From positions 1 to 64,000 of the forward strand of contig CAJTJZ010000012.1 in NCBI GenBank assembly GCA_910576895.1: a stretch of 64,000 nt of DNA, read 5' to 3'. The translations under genes were made by a program, and so were the position numbers. Below are positions 1-9,131 of this stretch, piece after piece; the first letter of the stretch is position 1, and each line of letters opens with the position of its first letter. This DNA comes from an uncultured Lachnospiraceae bacterium. Its GTDB lineage: Bacteria; Bacillota; Clostridia; Lachnospirales; Lachnospiraceae. Below the pieces are notes generated by a model. It ran no database searches. It saw nothing but the letters and a program-made list of their open reading frames with translations, and had not been told where the DNA came from.

Positions 1-77
1 CCACTTCGTGGCTGCGGTCGGCACGAACTCACGACCGAAAAAAAGAAAAATTTTTCGGTCGTGAGTATATAATAAAA
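1..77 (-). repeat. Palindrome-rich dispersed repeat, copy A (partial, inverted)
   Basis: This is the reverse complement of the repeat at 8822-8996 and is cut by the window edge. It has a strong hairpin (ACTCACGACCGAAAAA at 28-43 pairing with its complement near 51-66) next to the conserved TTCGTGCCGACCGCAGCCAC block and the CCAC-TTC-GTGG mini-hairpin. Its stem carries C:G where copy B carries G:C, a compensated change. Confidence 0.85.
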
Positions 78-95
78 TAATTTTTAGATTTTGCT

Positions 96-119
96 ACTTC
101 TTACAAAAATGTAAGAAGT
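96..119 (+). promoter_or_regulatory. BceR-like operator upstream of the ABC transporter
   Basis: A perfect 9-bp inverted repeat (ACTTCTTAC, 6-nt spacer, GTAAGAAGT). Its core TTACA-AAAA-TGTAA at 101-114 fits the BceR-type consensus TNACA-N4-TGTAA. It lies about 90 bp before the ABC transporter start, where the response regulator of a peptide-antibiotic sensing system would bind. No cognate regulator gene is adjacent. The function is inferred from motif and position. Confidence 0.7.
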
Positions 120-209
120 TATAGGGAAAATGTAAGGAAATGCAATGGAGAACCTGTTTCTTTTTTGTTATCATAAGGAAAGAAAAAAGGAACAGGAGGA
201 AAAAATAAT

Positions 210-974
210 ATGGATATTTTAGAAGTCAATGGACTGAAAAAAGTGTATATGACTCGTTTCGGTGGGAATAAGGTAGAGGCATTAAAAAATGTTTCCTTTT
301 GTGTACAACAGGGGGAATATGTTGCAATTATGGGAGAATCTGGTTCTGGAAAGACCACTTTATTAAATATTCTTGCAGCACTTGATAAACCTACTGGGGG
401 TATGGTTCGCCTTGATGGACAAGAACTTTCTAAAATTAAGGAATCTATGATTTCTGCATTTCGCAGAGATAATCTTGGCTTTGTATTCCAAGATTTTAAT
501 TTATTAGATACGTTTTCTTTGGAGGATAATATTTTTCTTCCATTAGTATTAGCAGGAAAACATTATACAGAAATGAAGGAACGATTGACAGGGCTTGCAC
601 GACAGCTTGGAATTACTGATATTTTAAAAAAGTATCCTTATGAAGTTTCTGGCGGGCAGAAACAGCGAGCAGCAGTAGCAAGAGCTTTAATTACACAGCC
701 AAAATTAATTCTTGCTGATGAGCCAACAGGTGCATTAGATTCCAAAGCAAGTGATGAATTATTGCATCTTTTTTCTGAGATTAATAGCGAGGGACAAACA
801 ATTCTTATGGTAACACATTCTGTAAAGGCAGCAAGCCATTCTGGTAGGGTGTTATTTATTAAAGATGGTGAAGTATTTCATCAAATATATCGAGGGGAAA
901 ATACAAAAGAGGAGTTTTATCAAAAAATTTCGGATACCTTAACAGTGCTTGCAACAGGAGGTGAAAGAAATTGA
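210..974 (+). CDS. ABC transporter ATP-binding protein (BceA/YxdL-like)
   Basis: The 254-aa nucleotide-binding subunit of an antimicrobial-peptide-type ABC transporter, which would hydrolyse ATP at the inner face of the membrane for the FtsX-type permease encoded next. Seen: Walker A GESGSGKTT near residue 43, signature VSGGQKQR near 147, Walker B LILADEPTGALD near 168, and the switch histidine in MVTHS. An AGGAGG-type site precedes the ATG. The stop overlaps the permease start by 4 bp (TTGA), so the two are translationally coupled. A BceR-like operator lies upstream, but no BceRS-type two-component genes adjoin it. Family assignment is firm; the substrate is unknown. Confidence 0.93.
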   Translation: MDILEVNGLKKVYMTRFGGNKVEALKNVSFCVQQGEYVAIMGESGSGKTTLLNILAALDKPTGGMVRLDGQELSKIKESMISAFRRDNLGFVFQDFNLLDTFSLEDNIFLPLVLAGKHYTEMKERLTGLARQLGITDILKKYPYEVSGGQKQRAAVARALITQPKLILADEPTGALDSKASDELLHLFSEINSEGQTILMVTHSVKAASHSGRVLFIKDGEVFHQIYRGENTKEEFYQKISDTLTVLATGGERN

Positions 975-3022
975 ATGTAATTTATATTAGAATGGCATGG
1001 CTTGGAATACAAAAAAATAGGCGTTTTTATTTGCCTTATCTCCTAACTTGTATAGGAATGGTAATGATGTATTATATTGTATCATTTTTAAGCACAAGCA
1101 CTACATTGCTTCAAGTAGCTGGTGGAGATGTAATGCAGACTATGTTGCAATTTGGGCAGTTTATTATTGGGTTATTTTCCCTTTTCTTTTTATTTTATAC
1201 AAATTCTTTTTTAATCCGAAGAAGAAAAAAGGAATTTGGACTTTATAATATTCTTGGAATGGGAAAAAGAAACTTGGTATTTATTTTATTTTGGGAAAAT
1301 AGTATGATTGCTTTGATTTCTATGACAGTTGGATTACTTGCAGGAATTGCATTTTCCAAATTTGCGGAACTTGGCATGATCAATATTTTAAAAGCAACCG
1401 TTTCTTTTTCAATTACGCTTGATTTGAAAGCGATTTGGCAGACAATCAAAATATTTGCAATTATTTTTTGCTTGCTTTTATTTTATAGTCTATATCAAAT
1501 TCATTTATCAAATCCAATCGAATTACTTCACAGTGAAAATGTTGGAGAAAAACCTCCAAAAGCAAATTGGTTTTTAGCTCTTTTTGGACTTATTCTTTTA
1601 TGTATTGCATATTATTTGGCAATTATAATAGAACGACCAGTGGAAGCACTACTTTGGTTTTTTGTAGCAGTAGCACTTGTTATTATTGCAACTTATTTAT
1701 TATTTATTGCTGGCTCTGTAACGATTTGCCGTATTCTTCAAAGAAATAAAAAGTATTATTATAAAACAAATCATTTTATATCCATTTCTTCTATGGTATA
1801 TCGTATGAAGCGTAATGGTGCAGGACTTGCTTCTATTTGTGTTCTCTGTACTATGGTGCTTGTTATATTATCTAGTACTTTTTGTTTATATATTGGTGCT
1901 GAAGATAGTTTGCATACACGTTATCCAAGGGATATTAATGTAGATATTTATTTAGATCATATGGATCAATTGGAATCTCCAGAAATAGAACCAGTACGAC
2001 AGTTTATGGAAACGTTTGTAACAAACTATGGAGAAACAATGGAACATACATTAGATTATCGGGCTATTACATTTTCCGCTTATTTTGAAAATGGAAATAT
2101 AGAATTAGACAGTTCAAGCTCTTATGCTTATCAAATGAGTGCTATTTCCAATATATGGGAAGTATTTTTTGTATCTTTAGAAGATTATAATCGTTTGACA
2201 AAAGAAAAAGAAACATTAAATTCTGATGAGGCTTTGATTTATACAACAAAATTAGAATATCAAGGGGAATCTCTTACTATTTTAAATAATAACATTAAGA
2301 TAAAAAAGAAACTTTCTGATTTTGCAGAAAGTGGCAGAGGTGCAATGGAAATTCTTCCTTCTATTTATATCATTATGCCAAGGGATGCTATTTATGAAAG
2401 ATTAAAACCACTAGAAAAATTAAAAAGTGATACAGATAGAAATCTTTTAGAGTTTCATTGGATTTATGGCTTTGATTTAGATGCATCCAATGAAAAACAA
2501 ATTCAAATGCAGACATATCTTGAAGAAGGATTAAAACAACTTCCACAGGCAGGACAAGATGGAATTTTTTCCAGTTTTTGGTGTGAAGGACTTGCAAAGG
2601 AGCGAAGTGGTTTTTATGGTCTATATGGTGGTTTATTCTTTTTAGGAATTTTACTTGGAATTGTATTTTTATTTGCTGCTGTACTGATTATGTATTATAA
2701 ACAGGTTTCTGAGGGATATGAAGATCAGTCAAGATTTGGAATTATGCAAAAAATAGGAATGACAAAAAAAGATATTAAAAAAAGTGTGAATTCTCAAGTT
2801 TTAACTGTATTTTTTCTTCCTTTATTTGCATCAGGAATGCATTTGTTCTTTGCTTTTTCAATGATTTATAGACTTTTAGTATTGTTTAGTTTAACAAATA
2901 AAACATTATTAATTTTTGTTACTATTTGTTGTTTTTTGATTTTTGCATTATTTTATATATTTGTATATCGTATTACATCAAAAGCTTATTATATAATTGT
3001 AAGTAATCAAAAAAGAGTTTAG
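971..3022 (+). CDS. FtsX-type ABC transporter permease (BceB/VraG-like)
   Basis: A 683-aa membrane permease. The length and layout fit BceB-type permeases of peptide-antibiotic detoxification and sensing modules: one N-terminal TM, clustered TMs to about residue 310, a large extracellular region (about 315-540), then three C-terminal TMs in an FtsX-like domain. It starts with TTG at 971, directly supported by AGGAGG at 956-961 and by overlap with the ATPase stop. A terminator-like hairpin follows, so this is a two-gene operon. Whether it confers resistance or only senses flux cannot be told from the sequence. Confidence 0.9.
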   Translation: MNVIYIRMAWLGIQKNRRFYLPYLLTCIGMVMMYYIVSFLSTSTTLLQVAGGDVMQTMLQFGQFIIGLFSLFFLFYTNSFLIRRRKKEFGLYNILGMGKRNLVFILFWENSMIALISMTVGLLAGIAFSKFAELGMINILKATVSFSITLDLKAIWQTIKIFAIIFCLLLFYSLYQIHLSNPIELLHSENVGEKPPKANWFLALFGLILLCIAYYLAIIIERPVEALLWFFVAVALVIIATYLLFIAGSVTICRILQRNKKYYYKTNHFISISSMVYRMKRNGAGLASICVLCTMVLVILSSTFCLYIGAEDSLHTRYPRDINVDIYLDHMDQLESPEIEPVRQFMETFVTNYGETMEHTLDYRAITFSAYFENGNIELDSSSSYAYQMSAISNIWEVFFVSLEDYNRLTKEKETLNSDEALIYTTKLEYQGESLTILNNNIKIKKKLSDFAESGRGAMEILPSIYIIMPRDAIYERLKPLEKLKSDTDRNLLEFHWIYGFDLDASNEKQIQMQTYLEEGLKQLPQAGQDGIFSSFWCEGLAKERSGFYGLYGGLFFLGILLGIVFLFAAVLIMYYKQVSEGYEDQSRFGIMQKIGMTKKDIKKSVNSQVLTVFFLPLFASGMHLFFAFSMIYRLLVLFSLTNKTLLIFVTICCFLIFALFYIFVYRITSKAYYIIVSNQKRV

Positions 3023-3035
3023 GAACTTATGATTT

Positions 3036-3084
3036 CCAACTATAAGTTGTGTTAGTAATAGCCTATTTAGTTGGTTGTTTTTTC
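3036..3084 (+). terminator. Rho-independent terminator after the ABC operon
   Basis: CCAACTA (3036-3042) pairs with TAGTTGG (3068-3074), followed by TTGTTTTTTC. The loop is long, so it is of moderate strength. Confidence 0.6.
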
Positions 3085-3136
3085 TTCCCTATTTATTTAT
3101 AATTAAGTGCATATTAAAAAAAAGGAGGAAAAAATT

Positions 3137-3976
3137 ATGGCATTAGATGGTTTTGGAAATCGTTTAAAAGCAGTTCGACAGGATAGGGGTTATACGCAAA
3201 AACAGCTTGCAGATTTATTAGGAGTGACAGAACAAGCAGTTTCTAAATATGAGAGAGAAACTAGTTATCCTGATATTTCTATGTTAGATGGTATATCTCT
3301 TATTTTAGATTGTTCCCTAGATTATTTATTCCAATATAAATCAGGGAATAAGAATCAATTTAATCAAGATAGTGTAGAAAAGAAAAAAGAAATTACAAGA
3401 TATTTATTACCTGATATTATTTCACTGCAATTTGGTGAAGCTCTTATACCGTTTTTTGTAGAAGAAAGTAAGAAGGGATTTCCTCATATTAATGAGATAC
3501 GTCAGGAAATAGCACAGCAATGGGGAATTGTTATTCCAGCGATTCGTGTTATGGATCAGTTTATGCTTGCTAGGAATGAGTATCAAATTAGTATTTATGG
3601 GCTTTGTGTTTTTAAAGGAGAATGGAAACAAAAGGAGGAAGAAGGATTTCTTTCTATTTTTAGAAAGTTAAAAGAAATGATTTTTAAGAATATTGCTTTG
3701 GTATTAAATAATCAGTGTATTTATTTTATGGTGGAAAATCTTTTGGAAAAATATCCTTATATCATAAAGGGAATTATTCCAGAACTAATTTCTTATTCAA
3801 GACTTCGGCAAGTATTGCTTTGTCTATTACATGAATATGGATATACAGTAAATCCATTAATTTTAATTATAGAAATTATGGAACAGCATTTAGAAATTAC
3901 AGATTCTATGGAACTTGCGGGACAGATAGCGAAAGAACTTGGAGAGGGATTTCTATTGGAACATTGGATGAAATAG
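3137..3976 (+). CDS. XRE-family transcriptional regulator
   Basis: A 279-aa DNA-binding protein. Residues about 5-65 form a Cro/C1-type helix-turn-helix (YTQKQLADLLGVTEQAVSKYE, recognition helix around TEQAVSKYE). The C-terminal 200 residues are a helical region I do not recognise, likely for sensing or dimerisation. The start at 3137 is chosen because AAAGGAGG sits 8 nt upstream; an in-frame ATG at 3107 would lie before that site. It lies between the BceAB-like transporter and the hybrid kinase, so it may control either. This is inference from position. Confidence 0.88.
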   Translation: MALDGFGNRLKAVRQDRGYTQKQLADLLGVTEQAVSKYERETSYPDISMLDGISLILDCSLDYLFQYKSGNKNQFNQDSVEKKKEITRYLLPDIISLQFGEALIPFFVEESKKGFPHINEIRQEIAQQWGIVIPAIRVMDQFMLARNEYQISIYGLCVFKGEWKQKEEEGFLSIFRKLKEMIFKNIALVLNNQCIYFMVENLLEKYPYIIKGIIPELISYSRLRQVLLCLLHEYGYTVNPLILIIEIMEQHLEITDSMELAGQIAKELGEGFLLEHWMK

Positions 3977-4000
3977 AAGAATAGAAGATAAAAATATTTC

Positions 4001-4029
4001 TTGAGTTCCCACAGAAAAAATGGTACTAT
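4001..4029 (+). promoter_or_regulatory. Sigma-A-type promoter for the hybrid kinase
   Basis: TTGAGT (4001-4006), a 17-bp spacer and TACTAT (4024-4029), 36 bp before the kinase start. Confidence 0.65.
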
Positions 4030-4064
4030 AGTAGTTAGCACATTTTTTCTGGAGGGAACTTTTT

Positions 4065-7000
4065 ATGAAGCAAAAAAAGAAATATTCAAAAGGAATTGTT
4101 TATATACCTTTTCTTTTCGTAGCCATTATTATTTTATTTTTTTTGTATTCAAGAGAAAATAGTCATTACATTGAAGAACAAAATAAAAATTATGCAGCAG
4201 ATTCTGCAAGGCAGACAGTGGAACACATAGAAAGGGAATTTCAGGAAGCAGTAAGTAAGGTAAGTGCTTATGCATATTTTATTGGAGAAGGTTTATCTAC
4301 TCCTACCATTACATTAGAAATGTTAAAAAATATGGAAGAAGTTTCTGGATTTGATGCATTTCGGTTTGCAGATAAAAACGGGGTGAATTGGGCTACAAAT
4401 GGACGGACAAGCAATGCGACCGATCGTGATTTTTATATTAATGGTATGAAAGGAGAAAAAGGGGTTTCCGTTTTATTAAATTCCAGAATTACAAATGAAG
4501 CAATGGTTGGTTTTTATGCTCCTGTCTATTATAAAGGGGATATTATTGGTGTGCTTCGAGGTGCTTATTGGGCGGATGAATATTTAAAGGATATGCTTTC
4601 TGTTAGTTATTTTGGACAGAAGGCAGGTGTATTTCTTTGTACTATAGATGGAATGGTAATTGCAAGTTCTGGAGAAGAAAAATATGAAAAAAATTTATTA
4701 GATAGTTTTATAGACTCTAATGTGATTGATAAAACAGTATATCAAGAAACAAAAAATATATTTGAGCATGGAGGAGAGGGATCGTTTCTTTGTTCTTCTG
4801 GAAGCAAAATAGATAATATTTGTGTTGTGCATTTTCCAGAAAGTGAATATGTTTTTGTACAAACATTTCCAAAAGATGTTACGCAGGCAATGATAAGAAA
4901 TGCAAATCGTACAGGAATCCTTTTAGAAAGTTCTTTACTTTCTTTATTTATTTTTTATCTGGCTTTTGTGCTTTTTCAGGCAGGAAGAGAAAAAAGACAA
5001 TTAGAACGAGAGAATCGTGAAATGGGTCATGTAATTCATGGTGTTAATACCTTATTTACTCGTTATGTTATGGTTGATTTCGAAAAGGATAGCTATGCAT
5101 ATTTGACAGGAACAATACCACAACGAGCAGGATTTCCAAGTAAAGGAAATTATAAAGATTTTGCAGAATATCTTTGTTCTTTTATTATAAAGGAAAGTGA
5201 ACGCAAAAGATATGAAAAATTATTAGATAAAAATAATATTATTGAAGAACTTGGAAAATATAGAACAGATATGCGATATGAATGCCATATTCATAAAAAT
5301 GGCGAAGAGGAGTGGGAACATTTAAATATTATTTGCCTAGAACGAAAAAATGATAAGGTAACAAAAGTTTTATTTATTCGTCAGAATATTACGGAAGTAA
5401 AAGAAAAAGAATTGCGTATTCAGGCAGAAATTACGTTAGCGAACCGTAAGGAAAGACAATATCGAGTAGCAATTACATCAGATTCTATTTGGACTTATGA
5501 TTTTAATTTAACACGTGATTTAATTGATAGGGATATTGTTGATATTGTTGATGGAAAAGAAATTTCTTTATTAAAAATGGTAGGATTAAAAATTCCATGT
5601 AAAGCTTCTGAGTGGTTTGAAAAATGGAAACAGTTTATAACAGAAGAATCTTTAAGTGAATATAGTAACTTTGTAAATATGGATTATTTAAAAAGTCATT
5701 TTATAGGGAGTGGATTGGAAGCAAATGTGGAATTTTCTTATTATAATTTTTCAGGAAAAAAGATGTGTGTTAGACAATCATTTATTATGACAGAGGATGA
5801 AGAAACGAAAGATATTATTGTTATGGTAGTTACAAAAGATATTACAGAACAAGTAAAAAGACAAAAAGAACAAACAGAAGCATTACAAGAAGCATTAAAA
5901 CAGGCACAACATGCTAGTCATGCAAAAACAATATTTCTTTCCAATATGTCCCATGATATTCGTACTCCAATGAATGCAATTATTGGATTTGCTACAATTG
6001 CAATTAGTCATAAAGATCAGAAGGAACAAGTAAATGACTGTCTTCAAAAAATTTTATCTTCTAGTAATCATCTGCTTCATTTAATTAATGATATTCTCGA
6101 TATGAGCAGAATTGAAAGTGGAAAAGTGCATTTAAATGAACAGGAATGTAATCTTGCCGAATTAATACATAATTTAGTAAGTATTGTTTATTCTCAAATA
6201 AAAGCGAAGCAATTGGAACTATATATGGATACATTTCATATTACAAAAGAAGATATTATTGCAGATTCTCTAAAATTAAATCAAATATTTTTAAATCTTA
6301 TCAGCAATGCTGTAAAATATACGAAAGCCAATGGAGCAATTTCCTTTCGGATTATACAAAAAGAATCAAAACAGCAAGGATATGGTTCTTATGTCTTTAT
6401 TTTGAAAGATAATGGAATTGGTATGGCAGCAGAATTTGTAGAACATATTTTTGAACCATTTGAACGGGAAGCCACAACAACACAAACAGGTATTGAGGGA
6501 ACAGGACTTGGAATGGCAATTACTAAAAATATTATTGATATGATGAATGGTACAATTACAGTGGAAAGTGAAGTTGGAAAAGGAAGTACCTTTACTGTAG
6601 AACTTGATTTAAAATTACAAGATAAGGAAGAAGATGATTTTAAGAAAAAAATACAAAAGTTATCAAAGCAAAATGTTTTGATTATAGATAAGGATATAGA
6701 TACTTGTCATAGTATTGGTGCTGTGATTGCACAACTGGGAATGGAATTTGATTATGCCATTTCAACAGAGGAAGCAATCAATTATATAAGAAAGGCTTAT
6801 AAAGAAGAAAGGAATTTCCGCACTTATATTATTGATTCAGAAATATCAAAAATGAATGGAATAGAAATAGTAAAGGAAATTCATAAATTGTTCGATAAAG
6901 ATAAAGAGATACCTGAAATTATTATGATATCTTATGAATGGTCAAGTATAGAAAAAGAGGCAAGAGCTTTTGGCGTGACAGCTTTTTGTACAAAACCAAT

Positions 7001-7472
7001 TTTTCCATCTGATTTAAAAGCTATCTTGCTTTCTGCAAATAATTTAACAGAATCAATAGAAGAAAAGGAAGATTGGACTTTTCATGATTTTAGTGGCAGA
7101 CGTATTTTACTTGTTGATGATATTGAATTAAATCGTGAAATTGCGGAAGTAATTTTAATAGAAATAGGATTTACTGTGGAAACAGCACCAGATGGAACAG
7201 ACGCTGTTGCAAGAATGAAGGAAGTAGAAGAAAATTACTATGATGCAATTTTAATGGATGTGCAAATGCCAATTATGAATGGTTATGAAGCAACCCGTAC
7301 CATACGTGCATTAGCAAGAGAAGATGTAAAGACAATGCCAATTATTGCTATGACAGCAAATGCATTAGAAGAAGATAAGGAAGCAGCATTAATGAATGGA
7401 ATGAATGCACATATTCCAAAACCATTTAATATGGATGATTTTATAGAAGTCCTTAGTCATTATATAAAATAA
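4065..7472 (+). CDS. Hybrid sensor histidine kinase with two receiver domains
   Basis: A 1135-aa membrane signalling protein. Order seen: N-terminal TM (about 10-27), extracellular dCache-like sensor (about 30-280), second TM (about 288-305), PAS-like linkers, DHp domain with H630 in NMSHDIRTPMNAIIGF, HATPase with NLISNAVKY, DNGIGM and GTGLGMAI, then two receiver domains. The first is divergent but keeps D924 (YIIDSE) and a CTKP lysine motif. The second is canonical, with D1065 in LMDVQMPIMNG and a PKPF motif. There is no DNA-binding output domain, so a separate phosphotransfer partner or protein output is expected. It has its own promoter and good spacing to the dehydrogenase gene 16 nt downstream, suggesting co-transcription. 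Confidence 0.93.
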   Translation: MKQKKKYSKGIVYIPFLFVAIIILFFLYSRENSHYIEEQNKNYAADSARQTVEHIEREFQEAVSKVSAYAYFIGEGLSTPTITLEMLKNMEEVSGFDAFRFADKNGVNWATNGRTSNATDRDFYINGMKGEKGVSVLLNSRITNEAMVGFYAPVYYKGDIIGVLRGAYWADEYLKDMLSVSYFGQKAGVFLCTIDGMVIASSGEEKYEKNLLDSFIDSNVIDKTVYQETKNIFEHGGEGSFLCSSGSKIDNICVVHFPESEYVFVQTFPKDVTQAMIRNANRTGILLESSLLSLFIFYLAFVLFQAGREKRQLERENREMGHVIHGVNTLFTRYVMVDFEKDSYAYLTGTIPQRAGFPSKGNYKDFAEYLCSFIIKESERKRYEKLLDKNNIIEELGKYRTDMRYECHIHKNGEEEWEHLNIICLERKNDKVTKVLFIRQNITEVKEKELRIQAEITLANRKERQYRVAITSDSIWTYDFNLTRDLIDRDIVDIVDGKEISLLKMVGLKIPCKASEWFEKWKQFITEESLSEYSNFVNMDYLKSHFIGSGLEANVEFSYYNFSGKKMCVRQSFIMTEDEETKDIIVMVVTKDITEQVKRQKEQTEALQEALKQAQHASHAKTIFLSNMSHDIRTPMNAIIGFATIAISHKDQKEQVNDCLQKILSSSNHLLHLINDILDMSRIESGKVHLNEQECNLAELIHNLVSIVYSQIKAKQLELYMDTFHITKEDIIADSLKLNQIFLNLISNAVKYTKANGAISFRIIQKESKQQGYGSYVFILKDNGIGMAAEFVEHIFEPFEREATTTQTGIEGTGLGMAITKNIIDMMNGTITVESEVGKGSTFTVELDLKLQDKEEDDFKKKIQKLSKQNVLIIDKDIDTCHSIGAVIAQLGMEFDYAISTEEAINYIRKAYKEERNFRTYIIDSEISKMNGIEIVKEIHKLFDKDKEIPEIIMISYEWSSIEKEARAFGVTAFCTKPIFPSDLKAILLSANNLTESIEEKEDWTFHDFSGRRILLVDDIELNREIAEVILIEIGFTVETAPDGTDAVARMKEVEENYYDAILMDVQMPIMNGYEATRTIRALAREDVKTMPIIAMTANALEEDKEAALMNGMNAHIPKPFNMDDFIEVLSHYIK

Positions 7473-7488
7473 AAAGGAGAGAAGAAAT

Positions 7489-8778
7489 ATGAAGATAAAT
7501 ATAAAAGAATTTTTAAAACCATGTAGTTGTGGAAAAAAACATGAAATACTTGTAGATGATATTATTATTGAATCAAAAGCACTGGAACAATTGCCGTCTA
7601 TTTTGCAAAAGAAAGGATATACAAATCCTGTGATGCTTTGTGATGAAAATACATATGAGGCTGCTGGAAAAAAAGTGGAGGAACTGATTCCTAATATAAA
7701 AAAGATAGTGCTTCCTTCCAAAAATCTTCATGCAAATGAACATGGAGTAAAACTTGCTGAAGATGGTTTACAACAGATTGGCAATGTAGATTTAATGGTT
7801 GCTGTTGGTTCTGGAACAATACATGATATTACAAGATATCATGCATATCATAAAAGAGTTCCTTTTTTTTCCATACCAACGGCTGCTAGTGTTGATGGAT
7901 TTGTATCAACGGTTGCTGCTATGACATGGAAAGGATGTAAAAAAAGTATTATAGCAGTAGCTCCTACGGTTGTTATTGCAGATACGGATATTTTTAAAAA
8001 AGCTCCCATACGATTAACTGCTTCTGGAGTATCCGATCTTCTTGGAAAATATACAGCTATTGCAGATTGGAAAATAGCACATCTTTTAACAAATGAATAT
8101 ATTTGTGAAGAGATTTGTGCAATGGAATATCAAGCATTAGATAGCTTAAAGTTAAGTCTTGATGGATTATTGACAGGAGATACAAAGGCATATGAAAATT
8201 TGATGTATGGCTTATTATTATCAGGGCTTGCGATGCAGATGACAGGTAATTCTAGGCCTGCTTCCGGTGCGGAACATCATATGTCACATTTATGGGAAAT
8301 GGAAGTTATCAATGATTTTATCGATTTTTATCATGGAGAAAAAGTGGGTGTTGGTCTTGTACTTACATCAAAAATTTACCATAGAGCAGCAGATTGTTTA
8401 AAAAATAATGTAATGATAAAAGTAAGAAATAAGATGATGTTGGAAGAAACATTGTTAAGAACATATTTTAAAAAACCAGAAATGTTAGAAATGATTATAG
8501 AAGAAAATACACCAAATATTTTAGAGGGATTTAATTCACAAAAGCTTTTGGAATTGAAAGATAAGATTGCAGAAATTATTGAGGAAATTCCAACGGAGGA
8601 AGAAATTATTACAATGATTAAAAAAGTAAATGGAGTAAGTTCTTTAGAAGACTTAGGTCTTAATAAAACATATCAGGCAAAAACAGCAAAGCTTTCTCCC
8701 TATGTAAGAGCAAGATTTACTTTTATGAGAGCATTAAAATTTTTTGATTTTTATGAAGAAATTATTTTTAATGCTTAA
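7489..8778 (+). CDS. egsA: sn-Glycerol-1-phosphate dehydrogenase (AraM/EgsA family)
   Basis: A 429-aa NAD(P)-dependent enzyme predicted to reduce dihydroxyacetone phosphate to sn-glycerol-1-phosphate, the archaeal-type glycerol backbone also made by some Firmicutes. Seen: the nucleotide-binding glycine motif VAVGSGTIHDITRY, the substrate segment PTAASVDGFVS, and probable metal ligands in GVSDLLGK, GAEHHMSHLWE and DFYHGEKVGVG. The N-terminal CSCGKKHE cysteine pair is common in clostridial members. An AGGAG site precedes the ATG, 16 nt after the hybrid kinase. Nearby glycerol or arabinose genes are lacking, so the physiological role is uncertain; the family is clear. Confidence 0.88.
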   Translation: MKINIKEFLKPCSCGKKHEILVDDIIIESKALEQLPSILQKKGYTNPVMLCDENTYEAAGKKVEELIPNIKKIVLPSKNLHANEHGVKLAEDGLQQIGNVDLMVAVGSGTIHDITRYHAYHKRVPFFSIPTAASVDGFVSTVAAMTWKGCKKSIIAVAPTVVIADTDIFKKAPIRLTASGVSDLLGKYTAIADWKIAHLLTNEYICEEICAMEYQALDSLKLSLDGLLTGDTKAYENLMYGLLLSGLAMQMTGNSRPASGAEHHMSHLWEMEVINDFIDFYHGEKVGVGLVLTSKIYHRAADCLKNNVMIKVRNKMMLEETLLRTYFKKPEMLEMIIEENTPNILEGFNSQKLLELKDKIAEIIEEIPTEEEIITMIKKVNGVSSLEDLGLNKTYQAKTAKLSPYVRARFTFMRALKFFDFYEEIIFNA

Positions 8779-8821
8779 TGTTTAAATTTTTTGACTTTAT
8801 GTGAAATGGCTAGTTTTTTGA

Positions 8822-8996
8822 CTATTATACTCACGAGCGAAAAATCTTTCCTCTTTTCGCTCGTGAGTTCGTGCCGACCGCAGCCACGAAGTGGCTTATT
8901 TCCTGTCGTGCCCATTCGGGCATGACCTGCCTTGTGCGGTGGTGCACATCACTTTATACTGAGCGGTCATATTTTTCGACCACCAGTATAGTATAG
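8822..8996 (+). repeat. Palindrome-rich dispersed repeat, copy B (full length)
   Basis: About 175 bp made of successive hairpins: a perfect 15-bp stem (8829-8843 with 8854-8868), GCCAC-GAA-GTGGC (8883-8895), GTCGTGCCC with GGGCATGAC (8905-8926), and TATACTG...CAGTATA (8955-8990). The ends look like short inverted repeats (CTATTATACT / AGTATAGTATAG). Partial or decayed copies lie at 1-77, 18048-18187 and 42793-42827. It may also terminate the upstream transcript. The rest of 8779-9131 shows no gene. Confidence 0.85.
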
Positions 8997-9131
8997 TAAA
9001 TTTATCCTTGCATGGTAATAAGTTCTTTGGATTTTTCTCCTTTTCTATGGATTTATTTTTTATTTTATGATATAGTTATGGTTATCATGGGACTAAGGAT
9101 AGATTCTTAGATAAAGGGAAGGAGAGGAAGT

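Noticed and set aside
7489..8778. Iron-containing alcohol dehydrogenase
   Set aside because: Same superfamily, but the PTAASVDGF segment and the cysteine-rich N-terminus fit the glycerol-1-phosphate dehydrogenase (AraM/EgsA) branch.
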